A DNA stretch of 64,000 bases, from the NCBI GenBank assembly GCA_040755755.1, contig JBFLZW010000036.1:1-64000 (forward strand). The letters run 5' to 3'. Source of the stretch: a bacterium (GTDB lineage Bacteria > SZUA-182 > DTGQ01). The notes beneath the pieces are model-generated. The model was not told where the DNA came from and searched no databases. It saw only the letters and a program-made list of their open reading frames with translations. The number at the start of each line of letters is the position of its first letter. Positions within the stretch are counted from its first letter, which is position 1. Made by a program: the position numbers and the translations under genes. Positions 16,101-25,145 of this stretch are shown here, piece after piece.

Positions 16101-17558
16101 AGCCTGGCGTGTTACCGGATCTGAGCCAAGATCATAGCCGATCATTCTCTCATTACCCTGGTAAGGCTCAAGATAATAGACCGGAAAGTACTCGTCACGA
16201 AAGGCTGCCGTGACCATCTCTCCCCGATTGTTCTTTTCCCGGAATCGGAAATGAGCAAAACCCTCCTGCTGTGCTTTTAATTCAAAGCGCTCCCGCTCCT
16301 GGCCGGTTATCCGGGGAATCCACTCAAAAGCTTGAATACCCCGGCCCTGGGCAATAACCGGCTTGATGAACCTTTCAAATTCCAGACGCATCACTACACC
16401 TTGAGACCGGTCAAAGAATCTGCGCAAGGCGTCAAGGTCCAGGAGCGCCTGACCAAGTTTCTCCCTGAGCAGGAAAATGCAGGTAGCCGCTTCTTTTTCA
16501 AAATACTCGTGAAGGTCCTTGTGGGCTGTTTTTCCGGCAGAATAGAAGAGGGCAATTGTCAGGATAAGACCGGCCAGGCCGATAAGTCCCGGCTTCCCAA
16601 ACCACAGCCGGTTGGATACAATTTCCTTATTCTTTCGGACAAGACTGCCTTTGGGCAGAAGCGACCAGCCAGAGATCGCCGCCAGCAGGATGAGGCCAAG
16701 CCCCAGCAGCCAAAAGCGCGCCTGCCGGAGCGCCTGCCTGCCCTCACTGGTAATCAGAGGCGGCTGGTGTATCTTGAGGAGCAGGACCGGCTTGCCGTTC
16801 AGGTCAGGATACTCTGAATATATATCCAGGTACTCATGATATTCATTTTCCGGTTTCACCAGGTAGTAGGAGTAGCCATGGAGATTCTGGGGGATAAACT
16901 TCCGCGCTTTTTTCGGGAGCTCATGCAGGGCTGCAATGCTGAAGTCCACGCGATTCTGCCTGCCGATTAAGGTGGCCAATTGCTCGTTGAGAAATCGCCC
17001 CATAACAATAACTCCCCTGGCAGGGCCATGTCCATTACTGTCGAGAACCGGCTGTGAAACAATCAGCATCGGACCAAGGTCAGTCATGAGCAGGCCACTG
17101 CCTGCATCGTCTTGCGGGTGCTTTATGACAGCCATCAGCGGGTGAGAGAGGGAAAGAGGGGAGGTCAGAATAGATTTCCCGGTGATGAATGACCGCAGCT
17201 CCAGGTCATATACCCCCTGGTACCTGATATTTCCCTGGTTATCAGCAAGGCAGACCAGATTGAGATGGCCTCCCTCGTAGGTCGAGGGCATGAAGTTTTC
17301 ATCGATATATTCCTGACCGCCCTCTTCGAGAAAGCTGCAGGTGTCGTCCCATATGGAATAGCCGGTAATAAACTGGCCCAGACTCTCCAACTCGCGCTGC
17401 ATGGCCAGACGACACCGCTCAAGGCTTGCGCACCATTCGGTTGCCTCCATCACCTCAAATTTCGGGAAGACAATTAACCGCTGAATGCCCAGGCTCAGGA
17501 GCAAAAATAAACCAAAAGCTGCGGCAAAGCTCAAAAGTATTTTAGACTTTTCTACCAA
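13149..17558 (-). CDS. Hybrid sensor histidine kinase (CHASE4-CHASE-PAS-HisKA-HATPase-REC-REC-HPt)
   Basis: This 1469-residue membrane sensor kinase has an N-terminal membrane helix, then a CHASE4-like extracytoplasmic domain (about residues 40-215, with YSIWDDTCSF). Two more membrane helices follow near 275-345. A CHASE-like domain (about 350-590) is followed by another helix and a PAS domain (about 660-770). HisKA has the phosphoacceptor His827 in MSHEIRTPMNG, and HATPase_c follows. Two receiver domains carry phosphoacceptors Asp1116 (ILDMQMPG) and Asp1261 (LMDCQMPE). The C-terminal HPt domain carries His1406 (HTIKGIAANL). The start is a TTG at 17558 with AAGG upstream. All phosphorelay residues are present, so it can run a full phosphorelay on its own. 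No partner regulator is adjacent. Confidence 0.93.
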   Translation of the reverse strand: MVEKSKILLSFAAAFGLFLLLSLGIQRLIVFPKFEVMEATEWCASLERCRLAMQRELESLGQFITGYSIWDDTCSFLEEGGQEYIDENFMPSTYEGGHLNLVCLADNQGNIRYQGVYDLELRSFITGKSILTSPLSLSHPLMAVIKHPQDDAGSGLLMTDLGPMLIVSQPVLDSNGHGPARGVIVMGRFLNEQLATLIGRQNRVDFSIAALHELPKKARKFIPQNLHGYSYYLVKPENEYHEYLDIYSEYPDLNGKPVLLLKIHQPPLITSEGRQALRQARFWLLGLGLILLAAISGWSLLPKGSLVRKNKEIVSNRLWFGKPGLIGLAGLILTIALFYSAGKTAHKDLHEYFEKEAATCIFLLREKLGQALLDLDALRRFFDRSQGVVMRLEFERFIKPVIAQGRGIQAFEWIPRITGQERERFELKAQQEGFAHFRFREKNNRGEMVTAAFRDEYFPVYYLEPYQGNERMIGYDLGSDPVTRQALEKARDTGKPAVTSRIRLVQETGNQFGFLVFIPVYDPKKPVAQLEERRKALLGFVVGVFRPSDCLEGALVHAPHEGMDFLLFDLSAPYRERLLYSTAFQSERALPDLSFEETFPVADRKMSVVCTAKASYLKAHRSLGHWLILPAGLFITFLLMLYLQTLHHQARKTEELVNLRTAELQMLLDNIETQIWYLMDAKTCGRVNRARADFLGREIRDIEYRNIYDLLPHDEAEACLSGNNLLFQEKRQMRTEEWVTNGRGERRLLSIVKTPKLNAAGQVEYIVCSAEDITEQRIIEEQLRKAKEETEAANWLLKESIDRANDLAVQAEAANKAKSEFLANMSHEIRTPMNGVIGMTGLLLDTDLSPEQRQYADIVRSSAESLLALVNDILDFSKIEASRLELEIIDFDLVVALDELSDILSFKVQEKGLEFVSLIDPHVPTLLRGDPGRLRQILINLAGNAIKFTHQGEIIIRVKLDEEDDRKATLRFEVSDTGIGIARERIEKLFRPFTQADSSVSRQYGGTGLGLSISKRLSEMMGGRIGVVSEEGKGSTFWFTIVLDKQTEPKPYREIADLSGLRLLVVDDHPVNRCLLVELLRARKCLCEEAVDGYSALEKLRLAAQEGKPFSMAILDMQMPGMSGEELGKKIKQDSLLRETILIMMTSIGKRGDAARLDQIGFAAYLTKPVQQSRFFDALSLALGRKNPPCNQKEESLVTKYTVEENNRRKIRILLAEDNITNQKVALAILNKLGYRADAVANGREALKALESIPYDLVLMDCQMPEMDGYEATRIIRHPSSAVLNHHIPIIAMTAQAMTGDRGKCLEAGMDDYISKPVNPQALAKVLKDWGKKSRPSQEQIREDEEKKKPLIQVFDRGDFMSRFLGDEDLAMILIEGFLQDAPRQIARLKQALASGDAFLVHLQAHTIKGIAANLSALSLKETAYDMETAAKKGDLAKVAHLLPHLEKESETLKETLVQVLADKHGLPG

Positions 17559-17770
17559 AACCGTTTTACCTTTTTAGGAAATAGAATCTCGGATAGACTG
17601 GGGGCTCTATAATTCCATCGACATGGGCCGGGCTTTTCTTCAAGAAGAAAGGGGGGTGGAGGAAATGGAAGGGAAGAGGCTTGAAATTGATTTTTATTTC
17701 TTCTATACTAGTCCAAGTTTGATTTTTCAGGGCATATAAATTGCATGAGTTACATTAAATACTTTCTGAT

Positions 17771-18261
17771 ACTTCGCAAAGGTTAAGCAAATCAAAGCCT
17801 ATATCAAAGAGCACTTTGGTGTAGACTATAGTGTTGAAGCCGTAAGGCAATCGCTCCATAAGCATGGACTGGAATTACTCCGCCCTAAACTTATCCCTGG
17901 CGATCCTCCCAGTGAGGAGGAGCAGAGAGAATTTATTGAAAAATATCACACTATGAAGTCCTCCAGCGAATCCGGAACCGTGACCTTATTTATCGATGGC
18001 ATGCATTTGATTCATCAGCTCATTGCCAGTCTTTGCTGGGGAGATCCCCTTGATCCACCAGTGATGGAAACCAATACTGGTCGCAAGAGACTGAATATCT
18101 TAGGGGCATATAATCCCGACTCTCATTCACTTGTTCATCTTACGGGTGAAGAAAATTGTGATGCCAAGCGGATTATTGAGTTTTATACCCTCATCATCAA
18201 TGCCTATCCCAATGCATCCAAGATCATAATCATCAGAGATAATGCTGCCTATTTACCGTGA
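17771..18261 (+). pseudogene. IS630-family transposase remnant
   Basis: The frame from 17771 to the TGA at 18259 encodes the C-terminal two-thirds of an IS630-type DDE transposase. It carries a winged HTH-like segment (IKEHFGVDYSVEAVRQSLHKHG), the catalytic LFIDGMHLIHQ, GRKRLNILGAYN and an IIIIRDNAAY terminus. The N-terminal HTH is missing (an in-frame stop precedes 17771). Homology appears to continue in another frame after 18262 (KILEDQGQ), so the element is both truncated and frameshifted. It marks the left edge of the defence island. Confidence 0.8.
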
Positions 18262-18351
18262 AAATATTGGAGGACCAAGGGCAAACTCCTCCCTTCCCGT
18301 CAACCTGCCGGTTTACAGGCTGGATTGCAGCCCACGGAGAGTGGGGTTAAC

Positions 18352-18580
18352 TCATTGATTTACCTGTGCTTGTACAGGCCAATAACCATACTTCTTCAGT
18401 GCCTTTATCCACCGAGGGGCATTGCGCTGAACAGCCATTGCCTCAGAGGCCACACATTGGTCTATGTATGGCTCTTTGTGTTTCAATATGGCCCATACCA
18501 CTTCCAAAATCTTATGCCCCACTGCTACTATGGTTCGCTTGTGTCCCCGTCTTATCACAAGCCCTTTGTGTATTCGTTCT
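18352..18580 (-). mobile_element. IS110-family transposase 3' fragment
   Basis: The last 75 or so residues of the chimeric frame match the C-terminus of IS110/IS116-type transposases: RRGHKRTIVAVGHKILEVVWAILKHKEPY and RNAPRWIKALKKYGYWP. Only the 3' end of the element is present, fused in frame to the cmr1 stump. The left boundary near 18580 is estimated from where the Cmr1-like sequence stops. Confidence 0.75.
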
Positions 18581-18834
18581 GCGCCACAGCCGAATAGTTC
18601 GCAGACAACACAATGGTTTCGATCTTCACATTTCGTATCGGTAGGGTCGCAGGCATTGCCGTTCAGACCGCGCACCAACACCTCGAGCCACCAGCGGATG
18701 GAACCAAGCAGGCCGGTGGTAATCAGACGGTCCGATTTTCCATTGAGGTCGCCGGTCCATAAATCCGTCAATGCCCTGAGTCGATAGGTTGTTCCGCCTT
18801 TCGTGAGAGCCATGGTTTCCCTCTCTTCGTTCAT
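18352..18834 (-). pseudogene. Truncated cmr1 (type III-B CRISPR RAMP) fused to IS110 transposase tail
   Basis: The first 83 or so residues resemble the N-terminus of Cmr1, the RAMP subunit of type III-B Cmr complexes: YRLRALTDLWTG, the TGLLGSIRWWLEVLVRGL stretch, ACDPT and CVVCELFGC. Homology then ends abruptly at about 18580 and the frame runs on into an IS110 transposase C-terminus. The remaining cmr genes and any CRISPR array are absent from the window. The ATG at 18834 overlaps the DUF499 ATPase stop as ATGA, so the ancestral cmr1 was translationally coupled to the defence operon. A 160-residue chimera could still be made, but a function is unlikely. Confidence 0.75.
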
Positions 18835-21743
18835 TCCTCCGCAGTCCGCTCGATGTCTGCTTCATCGAGCGGTTCGTCCACGGCATTGCGCAGCCAGGAA
18901 GGATCGAAGCCTACAGCCGAGGAGCCCTCGATGCGGATTCGCACTCTGGCTCCGTCAGATTTGTCGGCCAGGTTCGCGATGGCCGGGAATGCCTTGAAGA
19001 CCTGTTCTCTGGTGGCTTCGAATGTCAGTGCGACCCGCTTCTTCCGACCGGCGGCATCCGTGCCCGTCGTGACAGGTCCAGTACTGGTTGCCACATCAAT
19101 TCCGGCCGGGCCCTCTTGGACGCTCGGTGGAGGAACTGCGCCTGTATCGACGGGGAAAACGCCTGCGGGTTGGGCCGCCGGGGCTTCCGGGACCGCTGCC
19201 GGCATCATGAGGAAGCCGGAATCGAAATCGACTTCGTCATCGGCAATGGAGCGGCCGAGAATCACCTTGTCGCGATTTACCTGGTACCTTCCATCAGGAC
19301 CAAGACCGGGACTGCTTCCACTCGCATAGGCGAAAACGCTTTCCGATACACCGCGAGCGATACCTTTACGCAGGACAGATGCGGATTCCAATCGAGGCGG
19401 CGCAATATCCCGGAAAAACGATTCAAGCACATCGGACGCCTTGATGCCCATGAGCGGCGGCTCACCCTCGCTCAAGCGTTCGCCGAGCCGCACTCGCTCG
19501 GCGATTTTCCGCGGGGTCACCGATCCGTGAATGCGCGGCGTTCCCACGCTGGTGAGAAGCTCCATGATCCGCTCGTGCACGCCAGTTGCCTGAAGCGGTC
19601 GACCGCCCCTTTCCACTTTCTCTATTTCCAGTTCGCCATCCTGAACCCGAGGCAACCACGCGGCCGTGTAAAGCTCCCGGAAGCATGACTCGGCGGCGGC
19701 CTGCTCGGTGCGTTTCCTCTCCTGGAGTTGATCAAGCTGGTCCTTGGTGAGCCGAAGTTGCTGCTTCTTGGCTTCCACAAGGTCGATGGCCAAGAGATAC
19801 CGGACAGCGCGCCGCAGTGCCTCAATCTGTTTCTTCTCGGGTATCGCGAGTCCCAGCCCGTTGCGGAATCGCCGGGGACGATCCCCGTATTTGGTCAGGT
19901 ACTCCTTGGCCTGGCGTTCCTGTTCCGCCTTGCCCTCGGCAGCGAATTCAAGCGGCAGGTAGGCGACGAGAAAGCGTGGGTCCTCATCGGGGATGTCTTG
20001 GCTCTTCGCCGGCCAGACGATGGCTGTGTGGTGTCCGGCCAGGCGGGTATCCAGCATTTCCTTGATCTGGCTTCGGACCGGGCCGAGACCGTGAGCCTGG
20101 GAATCCTCGCGGGCAACGGTCTGCTCCGCGTCCTCGATCAACTTGGTAACATTCGGGTCCTTCTTGAAGCAGTAGCGGACGCCGTCGTAATGCAGGTACA
20201 GGCATGTGTTGCGAAGCTCGGACAAGACTGCGGTGGCCGTGATGTTGTCGAGATCCGGACCGACGCAGGCCGCAAGCAGTTCGTTTTCCGTAACGCCGGG
20301 CGGCAGTGTCTCGTCGCTGCCCGAGCCCTCACGCCTCAATCCGCCAAACGAATACAGAAGGATGGCCGTGGCGATGCGCGTGGCGGGTTTCACACTGGCA
20401 AGCGCGGGGGTCTCGCGCGACATCCGGTCGTCGATGCGTTTTGCCCGGGCGTTCGGACCGTCGATGTCCGCCGTGATGACCGGGTCGTAGTCGTTCTGTA
20501 CCCCAAGCTCTTTGAGCATCTTCACTCGGACATCCACGTCCTTCACCGGCACGTCTCCGGGCCCGAGAAGCGCCTTGGCCCCGCCGTTCTTCTTGAGGGA
20601 ATGCATGCAGGAGGCAAGGAACCGCAGCGCGCCGCGTGTCCTCTGGAAGGCATCCACCGCGGTCCAGCGTTCCCTCATGATGTCGATGAGCGCGGGATGG
20701 AATGGATATGCCGCCCGCATCCGATCACGCAGCAGACGGCCTTCCTCCTCGGCCTGCTGGCGCTCGGAGGGGGTTTCGGCATGGGCCCGCCGCATGCCGG
20801 TCACGACGTCCTGATATGCCGTGGAAACTTCAGTTGCTGAGGAAGCGTCGGGAGCGCCGCCCAACAGACGCCGCTGAAGGATCGGAAGGACCTCATCCCC
20901 CGAGACAGGTTCCCTGAGTTGGTCCACCCGAGATGCGAGCTTGTCGATCTCGGCAAGCAGCCCGACATTGCCCAGGGCCTCCCTGGCGCTCCAGGTGAGG
21001 GAATAGACGAGCGCGGCCTTCTCGCTCCCGGCCACCTCGACGGTCAGGTTCTGGAAGAAATCCTTGGCCTGTCGCTGGAGGGTGGAATCAAGGACGCTGA
21101 CCGCAGCGGAGCGCTCCATGTATTTGAGCACTTCGTCGAGGAGGATCAGAATCGACCGACCGCTTGCCCCCTTGGTAAGCAGATCGCGGATCACATCCCC
21201 GCCCGGGGCCACGCGATCCTTGTCGTGATCGGCCACCAGGGGGAAGGCCTTTTCGGGGTCGATCTGCCAGGCGATCCACCCCCACATGGTCTGAATCGTG
21301 CGGCCGTCATCCAGCGTCTTGCCGTTACGCGCGTCGAACTTCTCGCCGTCGAAAACCGCCACGGCCACATTGCCGGGCCGGGCGAATTCCTTAGCCTCCG
21401 GGATGCCGTCCAGCGCCTCTCGATTTCGCGCGGCATGGAACAGCGAAGCCAGGGTGTGCGACTTTCCACCGCCGAAAGGCACCCGGAGTTTCAATACCCG
21501 GTTGTAACCAGGCTTGCCGGAAAGGGATGCCAGCACTTCGTCCAGGAGCTTTCGCAGATCGGCCGTGAGATATGTCGCCCGGAAGAAAGCCTCCGGGTCC
21601 CGGTTGACCACGGGAACGTTGGGATCATTGGCGGCGATGGCTCCGAGATCGATGGCGAACACCGCCTCGGTCAGCGCACCCGCTTCCACGTCGGGATGGA
21701 GCTTGACCAGGTCGGTCCAGGGACGAAGTGCATGTGTGCTCAC
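18831..21743 (-). CDS. DUF499-type defence ATPase
   Basis: This 970-residue P-loop ATPase is of the DUF499 family, found next to DUF1156 methylases and SNF2-type helicases in anti-phage helicase-methylase-ATPase (Hma, DISARM-like) loci. Walker A is VPFGGGKSHT (Lys94) and a Walker B-like ILILLDE lies near residue 200. The C-terminal region (about 820-950) holds a Pro/Ala-rich linker followed by a small alpha/beta domain. The GTG start at 21743 overlaps the methylase stop (GTGA). It probably supplies the ATP-driven DNA or substrate handling of the system; the exact role is not known to me. Confidence 0.85.
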   Translation of the reverse strand: MSTHALRPWTDLVKLHPDVEAGALTEAVFAIDLGAIAANDPNVPVVNRDPEAFFRATYLTADLRKLLDEVLASLSGKPGYNRVLKLRVPFGGGKSHTLASLFHAARNREALDGIPEAKEFARPGNVAVAVFDGEKFDARNGKTLDDGRTIQTMWGWIAWQIDPEKAFPLVADHDKDRVAPGGDVIRDLLTKGASGRSILILLDEVLKYMERSAAVSVLDSTLQRQAKDFFQNLTVEVAGSEKAALVYSLTWSAREALGNVGLLAEIDKLASRVDQLREPVSGDEVLPILQRRLLGGAPDASSATEVSTAYQDVVTGMRRAHAETPSERQQAEEEGRLLRDRMRAAYPFHPALIDIMRERWTAVDAFQRTRGALRFLASCMHSLKKNGGAKALLGPGDVPVKDVDVRVKMLKELGVQNDYDPVITADIDGPNARAKRIDDRMSRETPALASVKPATRIATAILLYSFGGLRREGSGSDETLPPGVTENELLAACVGPDLDNITATAVLSELRNTCLYLHYDGVRYCFKKDPNVTKLIEDAEQTVAREDSQAHGLGPVRSQIKEMLDTRLAGHHTAIVWPAKSQDIPDEDPRFLVAYLPLEFAAEGKAEQERQAKEYLTKYGDRPRRFRNGLGLAIPEKKQIEALRRAVRYLLAIDLVEAKKQQLRLTKDQLDQLQERKRTEQAAAESCFRELYTAAWLPRVQDGELEIEKVERGGRPLQATGVHERIMELLTSVGTPRIHGSVTPRKIAERVRLGERLSEGEPPLMGIKASDVLESFFRDIAPPRLESASVLRKGIARGVSESVFAYASGSSPGLGPDGRYQVNRDKVILGRSIADDEVDFDSGFLMMPAAVPEAPAAQPAGVFPVDTGAVPPPSVQEGPAGIDVATSTGPVTTGTDAAGRKKRVALTFEATREQVFKAFPAIANLADKSDGARVRIRIEGSSAVGFDPSWLRNAVDEPLDEADIERTAEE

Positions 21744-24727
21744 TTTTTGGCCTCCGAATTTCGAATGAGTTCAAATAGGGTTCCTTCCCTGGCGGCCAGC
21801 CGTTGGTCGATGAGCGCCCGCCAGTTGGCGACGAGTTTCTTGAGCGCAGCCCCTTCCGCCGGCGTGGTCGCCAGTGTGTGTTCCGGTCCGTCGTCCTTCC
21901 TGCCGGCCAGCGCCGTTCCGGCCAGGGTCTGGGCTACCAGTCGCAACCGTTCGCGGTCCGGCCTCGCCTCGTCGAGGAAGTCATTCAGCTTGCGGGGTTC
22001 GTTTTCCACCAGCCAGAGGATGCGGTGCAGAATGTCGATCAGCGGGGCGGACTTGCCGTCATCCTTTGGCATCCCCAGCTTTTCGTCATCACCCCGTTCG
22101 GCGAAATCGCGCAGCCGGTATTTGCCCTTCTTTTTTTCGACCAGCGCGCGGCTTCCGGACGAGAGTCCGTTCTGGCCGTCCAGCTCTACATTCTGGCCGT
22201 AGGTGAAAACGATGGCCTCGCCCGCGTCCATCTCGGCCGCCTTGTAAGCGTAGCGCCAGAGGACGTAAAACCGACTCGGGCCGTCCACCGCTGCGACCCC
22301 GCTGCCGGTAACCCCGAAGATTTTCTCAAGAAGCGTCTCCAGGACGACCCCTTCCACCTCGGCCAGGAACTTCTCGGCCGGGACCTCCTCGCCGTTTGCG
22401 TACTCCACGCGGGCAAATTTGGTGAAGGCGCGTAAGCCCGCGCCCACCGCGGCGATGACCAGGTCCGCGCCCGTGATGCCCATTTTCCAGAGCGAATCAA
22501 CGCGCTCGCGGACGATCTTATCGAGCTCGGACCGTACTTCGTCCTCATAAGAGCCGGTCAATGCACCTTCACGTTTGCGGGCAACCAGAAAGATGCTGGA
22601 CGCGAGCGCCGCCGTGTTTTGCGCGTTCTGACGTACTTTTCGTTCCATATCGACCGGCCAGGCCTCCACAACCACGAACCCCGCCTTCATCAAGGCATTG
22701 ATGAGTGTGGACCAACCGGCAGTTGTTTTATGAGCGTATACGCAAACCAGCGGCATACCAGGACGAAGGACACGGTTGCATTCGACAAAGGCTTCCTCCA
22801 TCATCTTTTCGTATGCCCGGTCGGCGAGTTCCTTCGATCCTTTGTGCCGGTACTTCGCCGCAATGGCTTCGTTCTTCTTCGGCGTCAGTTCAGAAGCGAA
22901 ATGCTCCGAGTGGATGTTTCCAAGAGATCGTTTGTGCCATACAAAGAAATGATCCGCCAAGTTGGAGTAGGACCGGCTGTCGTAATAGGGAGGGTCTGTG
23001 ATAATTGCATCAAAAGCATCCTCCGGCCAAGGCGATTTGAGAGCTGAACCACGGGCCACGATACCGGGGTAACCCGCCACGGCGAATTCATCGAGTGCCG
23101 CGGCAACATAGCCAATGGCGCTTGGCCAACTTCCAGAGGTATCGACAACGGGGTTGGCTTCAGCGAAATCCATAATCATTGGCATTCCAGCCGAATTAAA
23201 TGTGTTCTTAATGAATTCGGGCTGCCAGGTACAGAACGAGGTGCAATAGTCTGCCAGCCGGCCGAGCGCCATGCTGAGGCAGGTTGCCATGGCCGTAGCA
23301 ATATCAGCATCTCCCATCGCGTTGACCAACTCGACATGGGCTTTCCGGATTTGCCCGGCGAAACACGTCATCGCAAGAAGCTGGCGCGGTGAAAGGATGT
23401 CGCGCCAGTGAGTGAAGCCGTAATGCTGAACATCGAAAGATCGGGGATTCGGCTCAAGAGGTTCGGTGGGTACGGTCACCCCGTATGCAGCAGCAGCTTC
23501 TTCTGCACGCTTATGGAGGCTGCTATCATCCAAGGCTTGATGGGGAACGTCAGACGGTGAGAGATATGTCTTTCCGTCACTTCTCGTGCGGGTAGCGACG
23601 ACGGCCATGAGACGATGCCCAAACCGCTTCGCACAACCTTCGGCCTTCACATAGTCGCTATCAGCAACAGTCCCACAAAGCGAACACGTTGCGTCACCTC
23701 CTTTTGAACCTGCCGAAGGGTTAAATCCCAACCCTGCCTCAGACCTTGCTTCAACAACCTCGAAACGAATGTCCTTGTTTTCGCGATCTCCGCAAATCTT
23801 CACGGCTACATACTTAGGATCACTCCTCTTACCGCCACTTTTCTTGCATAACCATGTCTGCCTGACCAGCGGAACAGTTGCCCCGCACGAAGGGTTTTTG
23901 CAGCGGACGGTCCGGGTCCAGAGATAGGCAACTGGCACGAGGTACCCCGGCGGTACACTTTCCCTTTCAGAAGACTGCCACAAATCGGCTTGAACCCGAG
24001 GTTTTTCACCCTTGCTGTCGGGATCGGGGATGAGCGGGTAAAGGTCGCCGATCTCGGCCTTGACCTTCTTGAGTACCCATTCGCCCCAGTAGCGGACCTC
24101 ATCGGCCAAGCCGCCCCAGGTGGTTTCGCCCTTCGCGTTCTTGGGGCCGGTCATACCGCGGACATTCGGGTCGGGCTTTCCGTATTTCTGCGGATAGACC
24201 AAGGTGCAGAGTTGGATGATGTGCGCCACTGGGTTGAGGTCGAGGGCGTAGGCTTCACAACCGAAGCGCAGGGCTTCCAAAGGGATGGCCCCACCACCGG
24301 CGAACATGTCGAGCACCTTGGGACGAGGGGCGCGGCCTTCTTCGATGTCCTCGACGGTGACCTTCTTGCCGGTCTCTTCGGTCAACCGCTCGGCATGGGC
24401 TTCGAGAATATGCCGCTGGGCTTCCTTGATGACGGTAGGGTTGCCTGGATACTTGCAGAGCCGCTCGATGAACTTGGCCGCATTGGCCCTGCCCAGACTC
24501 TGCTTCTTGTTGTCAGGTCCGTTCTCCGGGATGAACCGCGACGCCGGGACAAGCGCGCCGTATACCGCTGCGCGACACGCCACCAGGGGCCGCCGCGCCC
24601 ACCAGAGGTGAAGGGTCGAAATGTGCCCCTTGCGGACGGATTTCTCCCGCGACGCCTCGGCGCTGATGGCCTGTATCGGCAGGAAATCTTCTATGAGTCT
24701 GCGGTCGTTCAATTCAGCGTTCTCCAC
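21740..24727 (-). CDS. DUF1156 DNA methyltransferase
   Basis: This protein of about 995 residues is an amino-methyltransferase with a DUF1156 N-terminus (IEDFLPIQAISAEASREKS, then TLHLWWARRP). The AdoMet motif is DMFAGGGAIPLEALRFG (Asp140) and the catalytic motif IV is DPPYY (Asp578), so N6-adenine or N4-cytosine methylation is expected. Between them lie Cys pairs (CKNPSCG, CSLCG) that may bind zinc. I chose the GTG at 24727, seven bases after GAAGGA, because the longer frame to 24901 only shadows the GIY-YIG-like gene. It overlaps that gene's stop and couples to the DUF499 gene. It probably marks host DNA for the island's self/non-self discrimination. Confidence 0.87.
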   Translation of the reverse strand: MENAELNDRRLIEDFLPIQAISAEASREKSVRKGHISTLHLWWARRPLVACRAAVYGALVPASRFIPENGPDNKKQSLGRANAAKFIERLCKYPGNPTVIKEAQRHILEAHAERLTEETGKKVTVEDIEEGRAPRPKVLDMFAGGGAIPLEALRFGCEAYALDLNPVAHIIQLCTLVYPQKYGKPDPNVRGMTGPKNAKGETTWGGLADEVRYWGEWVLKKVKAEIGDLYPLIPDPDSKGEKPRVQADLWQSSERESVPPGYLVPVAYLWTRTVRCKNPSCGATVPLVRQTWLCKKSGGKRSDPKYVAVKICGDRENKDIRFEVVEARSEAGLGFNPSAGSKGGDATCSLCGTVADSDYVKAEGCAKRFGHRLMAVVATRTRSDGKTYLSPSDVPHQALDDSSLHKRAEEAAAAYGVTVPTEPLEPNPRSFDVQHYGFTHWRDILSPRQLLAMTCFAGQIRKAHVELVNAMGDADIATAMATCLSMALGRLADYCTSFCTWQPEFIKNTFNSAGMPMIMDFAEANPVVDTSGSWPSAIGYVAAALDEFAVAGYPGIVARGSALKSPWPEDAFDAIITDPPYYDSRSYSNLADHFFVWHKRSLGNIHSEHFASELTPKKNEAIAAKYRHKGSKELADRAYEKMMEEAFVECNRVLRPGMPLVCVYAHKTTAGWSTLINALMKAGFVVVEAWPVDMERKVRQNAQNTAALASSIFLVARKREGALTGSYEDEVRSELDKIVRERVDSLWKMGITGADLVIAAVGAGLRAFTKFARVEYANGEEVPAEKFLAEVEGVVLETLLEKIFGVTGSGVAAVDGPSRFYVLWRYAYKAAEMDAGEAIVFTYGQNVELDGQNGLSSGSRALVEKKKGKYRLRDFAERGDDEKLGMPKDDGKSAPLIDILHRILWLVENEPRKLNDFLDEARPDRERLRLVAQTLAGTALAGRKDDGPEHTLATTPAEGAALKKLVANWRALIDQRLAAREGTLFELIRNSEAKK

Positions 24728-25022
24728 AAAGAGGTCCTTCAAGCTGACGGAGCCTGCTTTCAATCTGGATTCGTCCGGTCTGCTGGAGGTTCGGCGTGTA
24801 ATGCGCCGCATAGTAGATCGTGCCTCGGCAGTTCTGTCGCCACTGACCGGCGCGGTCGTGATTGAGCACACGCTCCTGCACATTGTGCGACTCACCAACA
24901 TCTAGGCACGTCCAGGTCTCGCCGTTCTTACACCAGATCACGTACACACCGGCCCTCGTCTCCAGTTGATTCGCTGAAGTAAAGGCCCCTTCGAAGTTGT
25001 AGCCATGTCGCTCAAAGCTCAT
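24714..25022 (-). CDS. GIY-YIG-like small protein
   Basis: This 102-residue protein resembles a minimal GIY-YIG nuclease domain. GVY (residues 25-27) stands for GIY, DVG (41-43) for YIG, Arg51 lies in the helix after DVGES, Glu88 is in the expected metal-binding helix and a GP pair (96-97) sits near the end. The tyrosine of YIG is replaced by Asp, so catalysis is uncertain. A strong GGAGG site precedes the ATG. It overlaps the methylase start by about 14 bases. Within a helicase-methylase island a nuclease or DNA-binding role is plausible. Confidence 0.65.
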   Translation of the reverse strand: MSFERHGYNFEGAFTSANQLETRAGVYVIWCKNGETWTCLDVGESHNVQERVLNHDRAGQWRQNCRGTIYYAAHYTPNLQQTGRIQIESRLRQLEGPLCGER

Positions 25023-25145
25023 AGGTCCCTCCTTTGGCGGAGTGTTCGTTCAAGACCGCCGTCCCGACCGAAGCCACGGTCAGAAAGCTTGCTCTCAATC
25101 TCATTGCCTTTTTGTTCGCGTTCATTCTGTATTCCGCTCCATGAA

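Noticed and set aside
17953-18261. Free-standing 102-residue protein
   Set aside because: The frame continues upstream without a start and is clearly the internal part of an IS630-type transposase, so it is listed as a pseudogene.
19728-22435. Long plus-strand open frames opposite the DUF499 and methylase genes
   Set aside because: They lie antisense to well-supported genes with P-loop and DPPYY motifs, have no family signatures and reflect the GC-rich codon structure of the real strand.
24728-24901. N-terminal extension of the DUF1156 methylase
   Set aside because: The added residues are an out-of-frame reading of the GIY-YIG-like gene. The GTG at 24727 with GAAGGA fits better and matches the family start.
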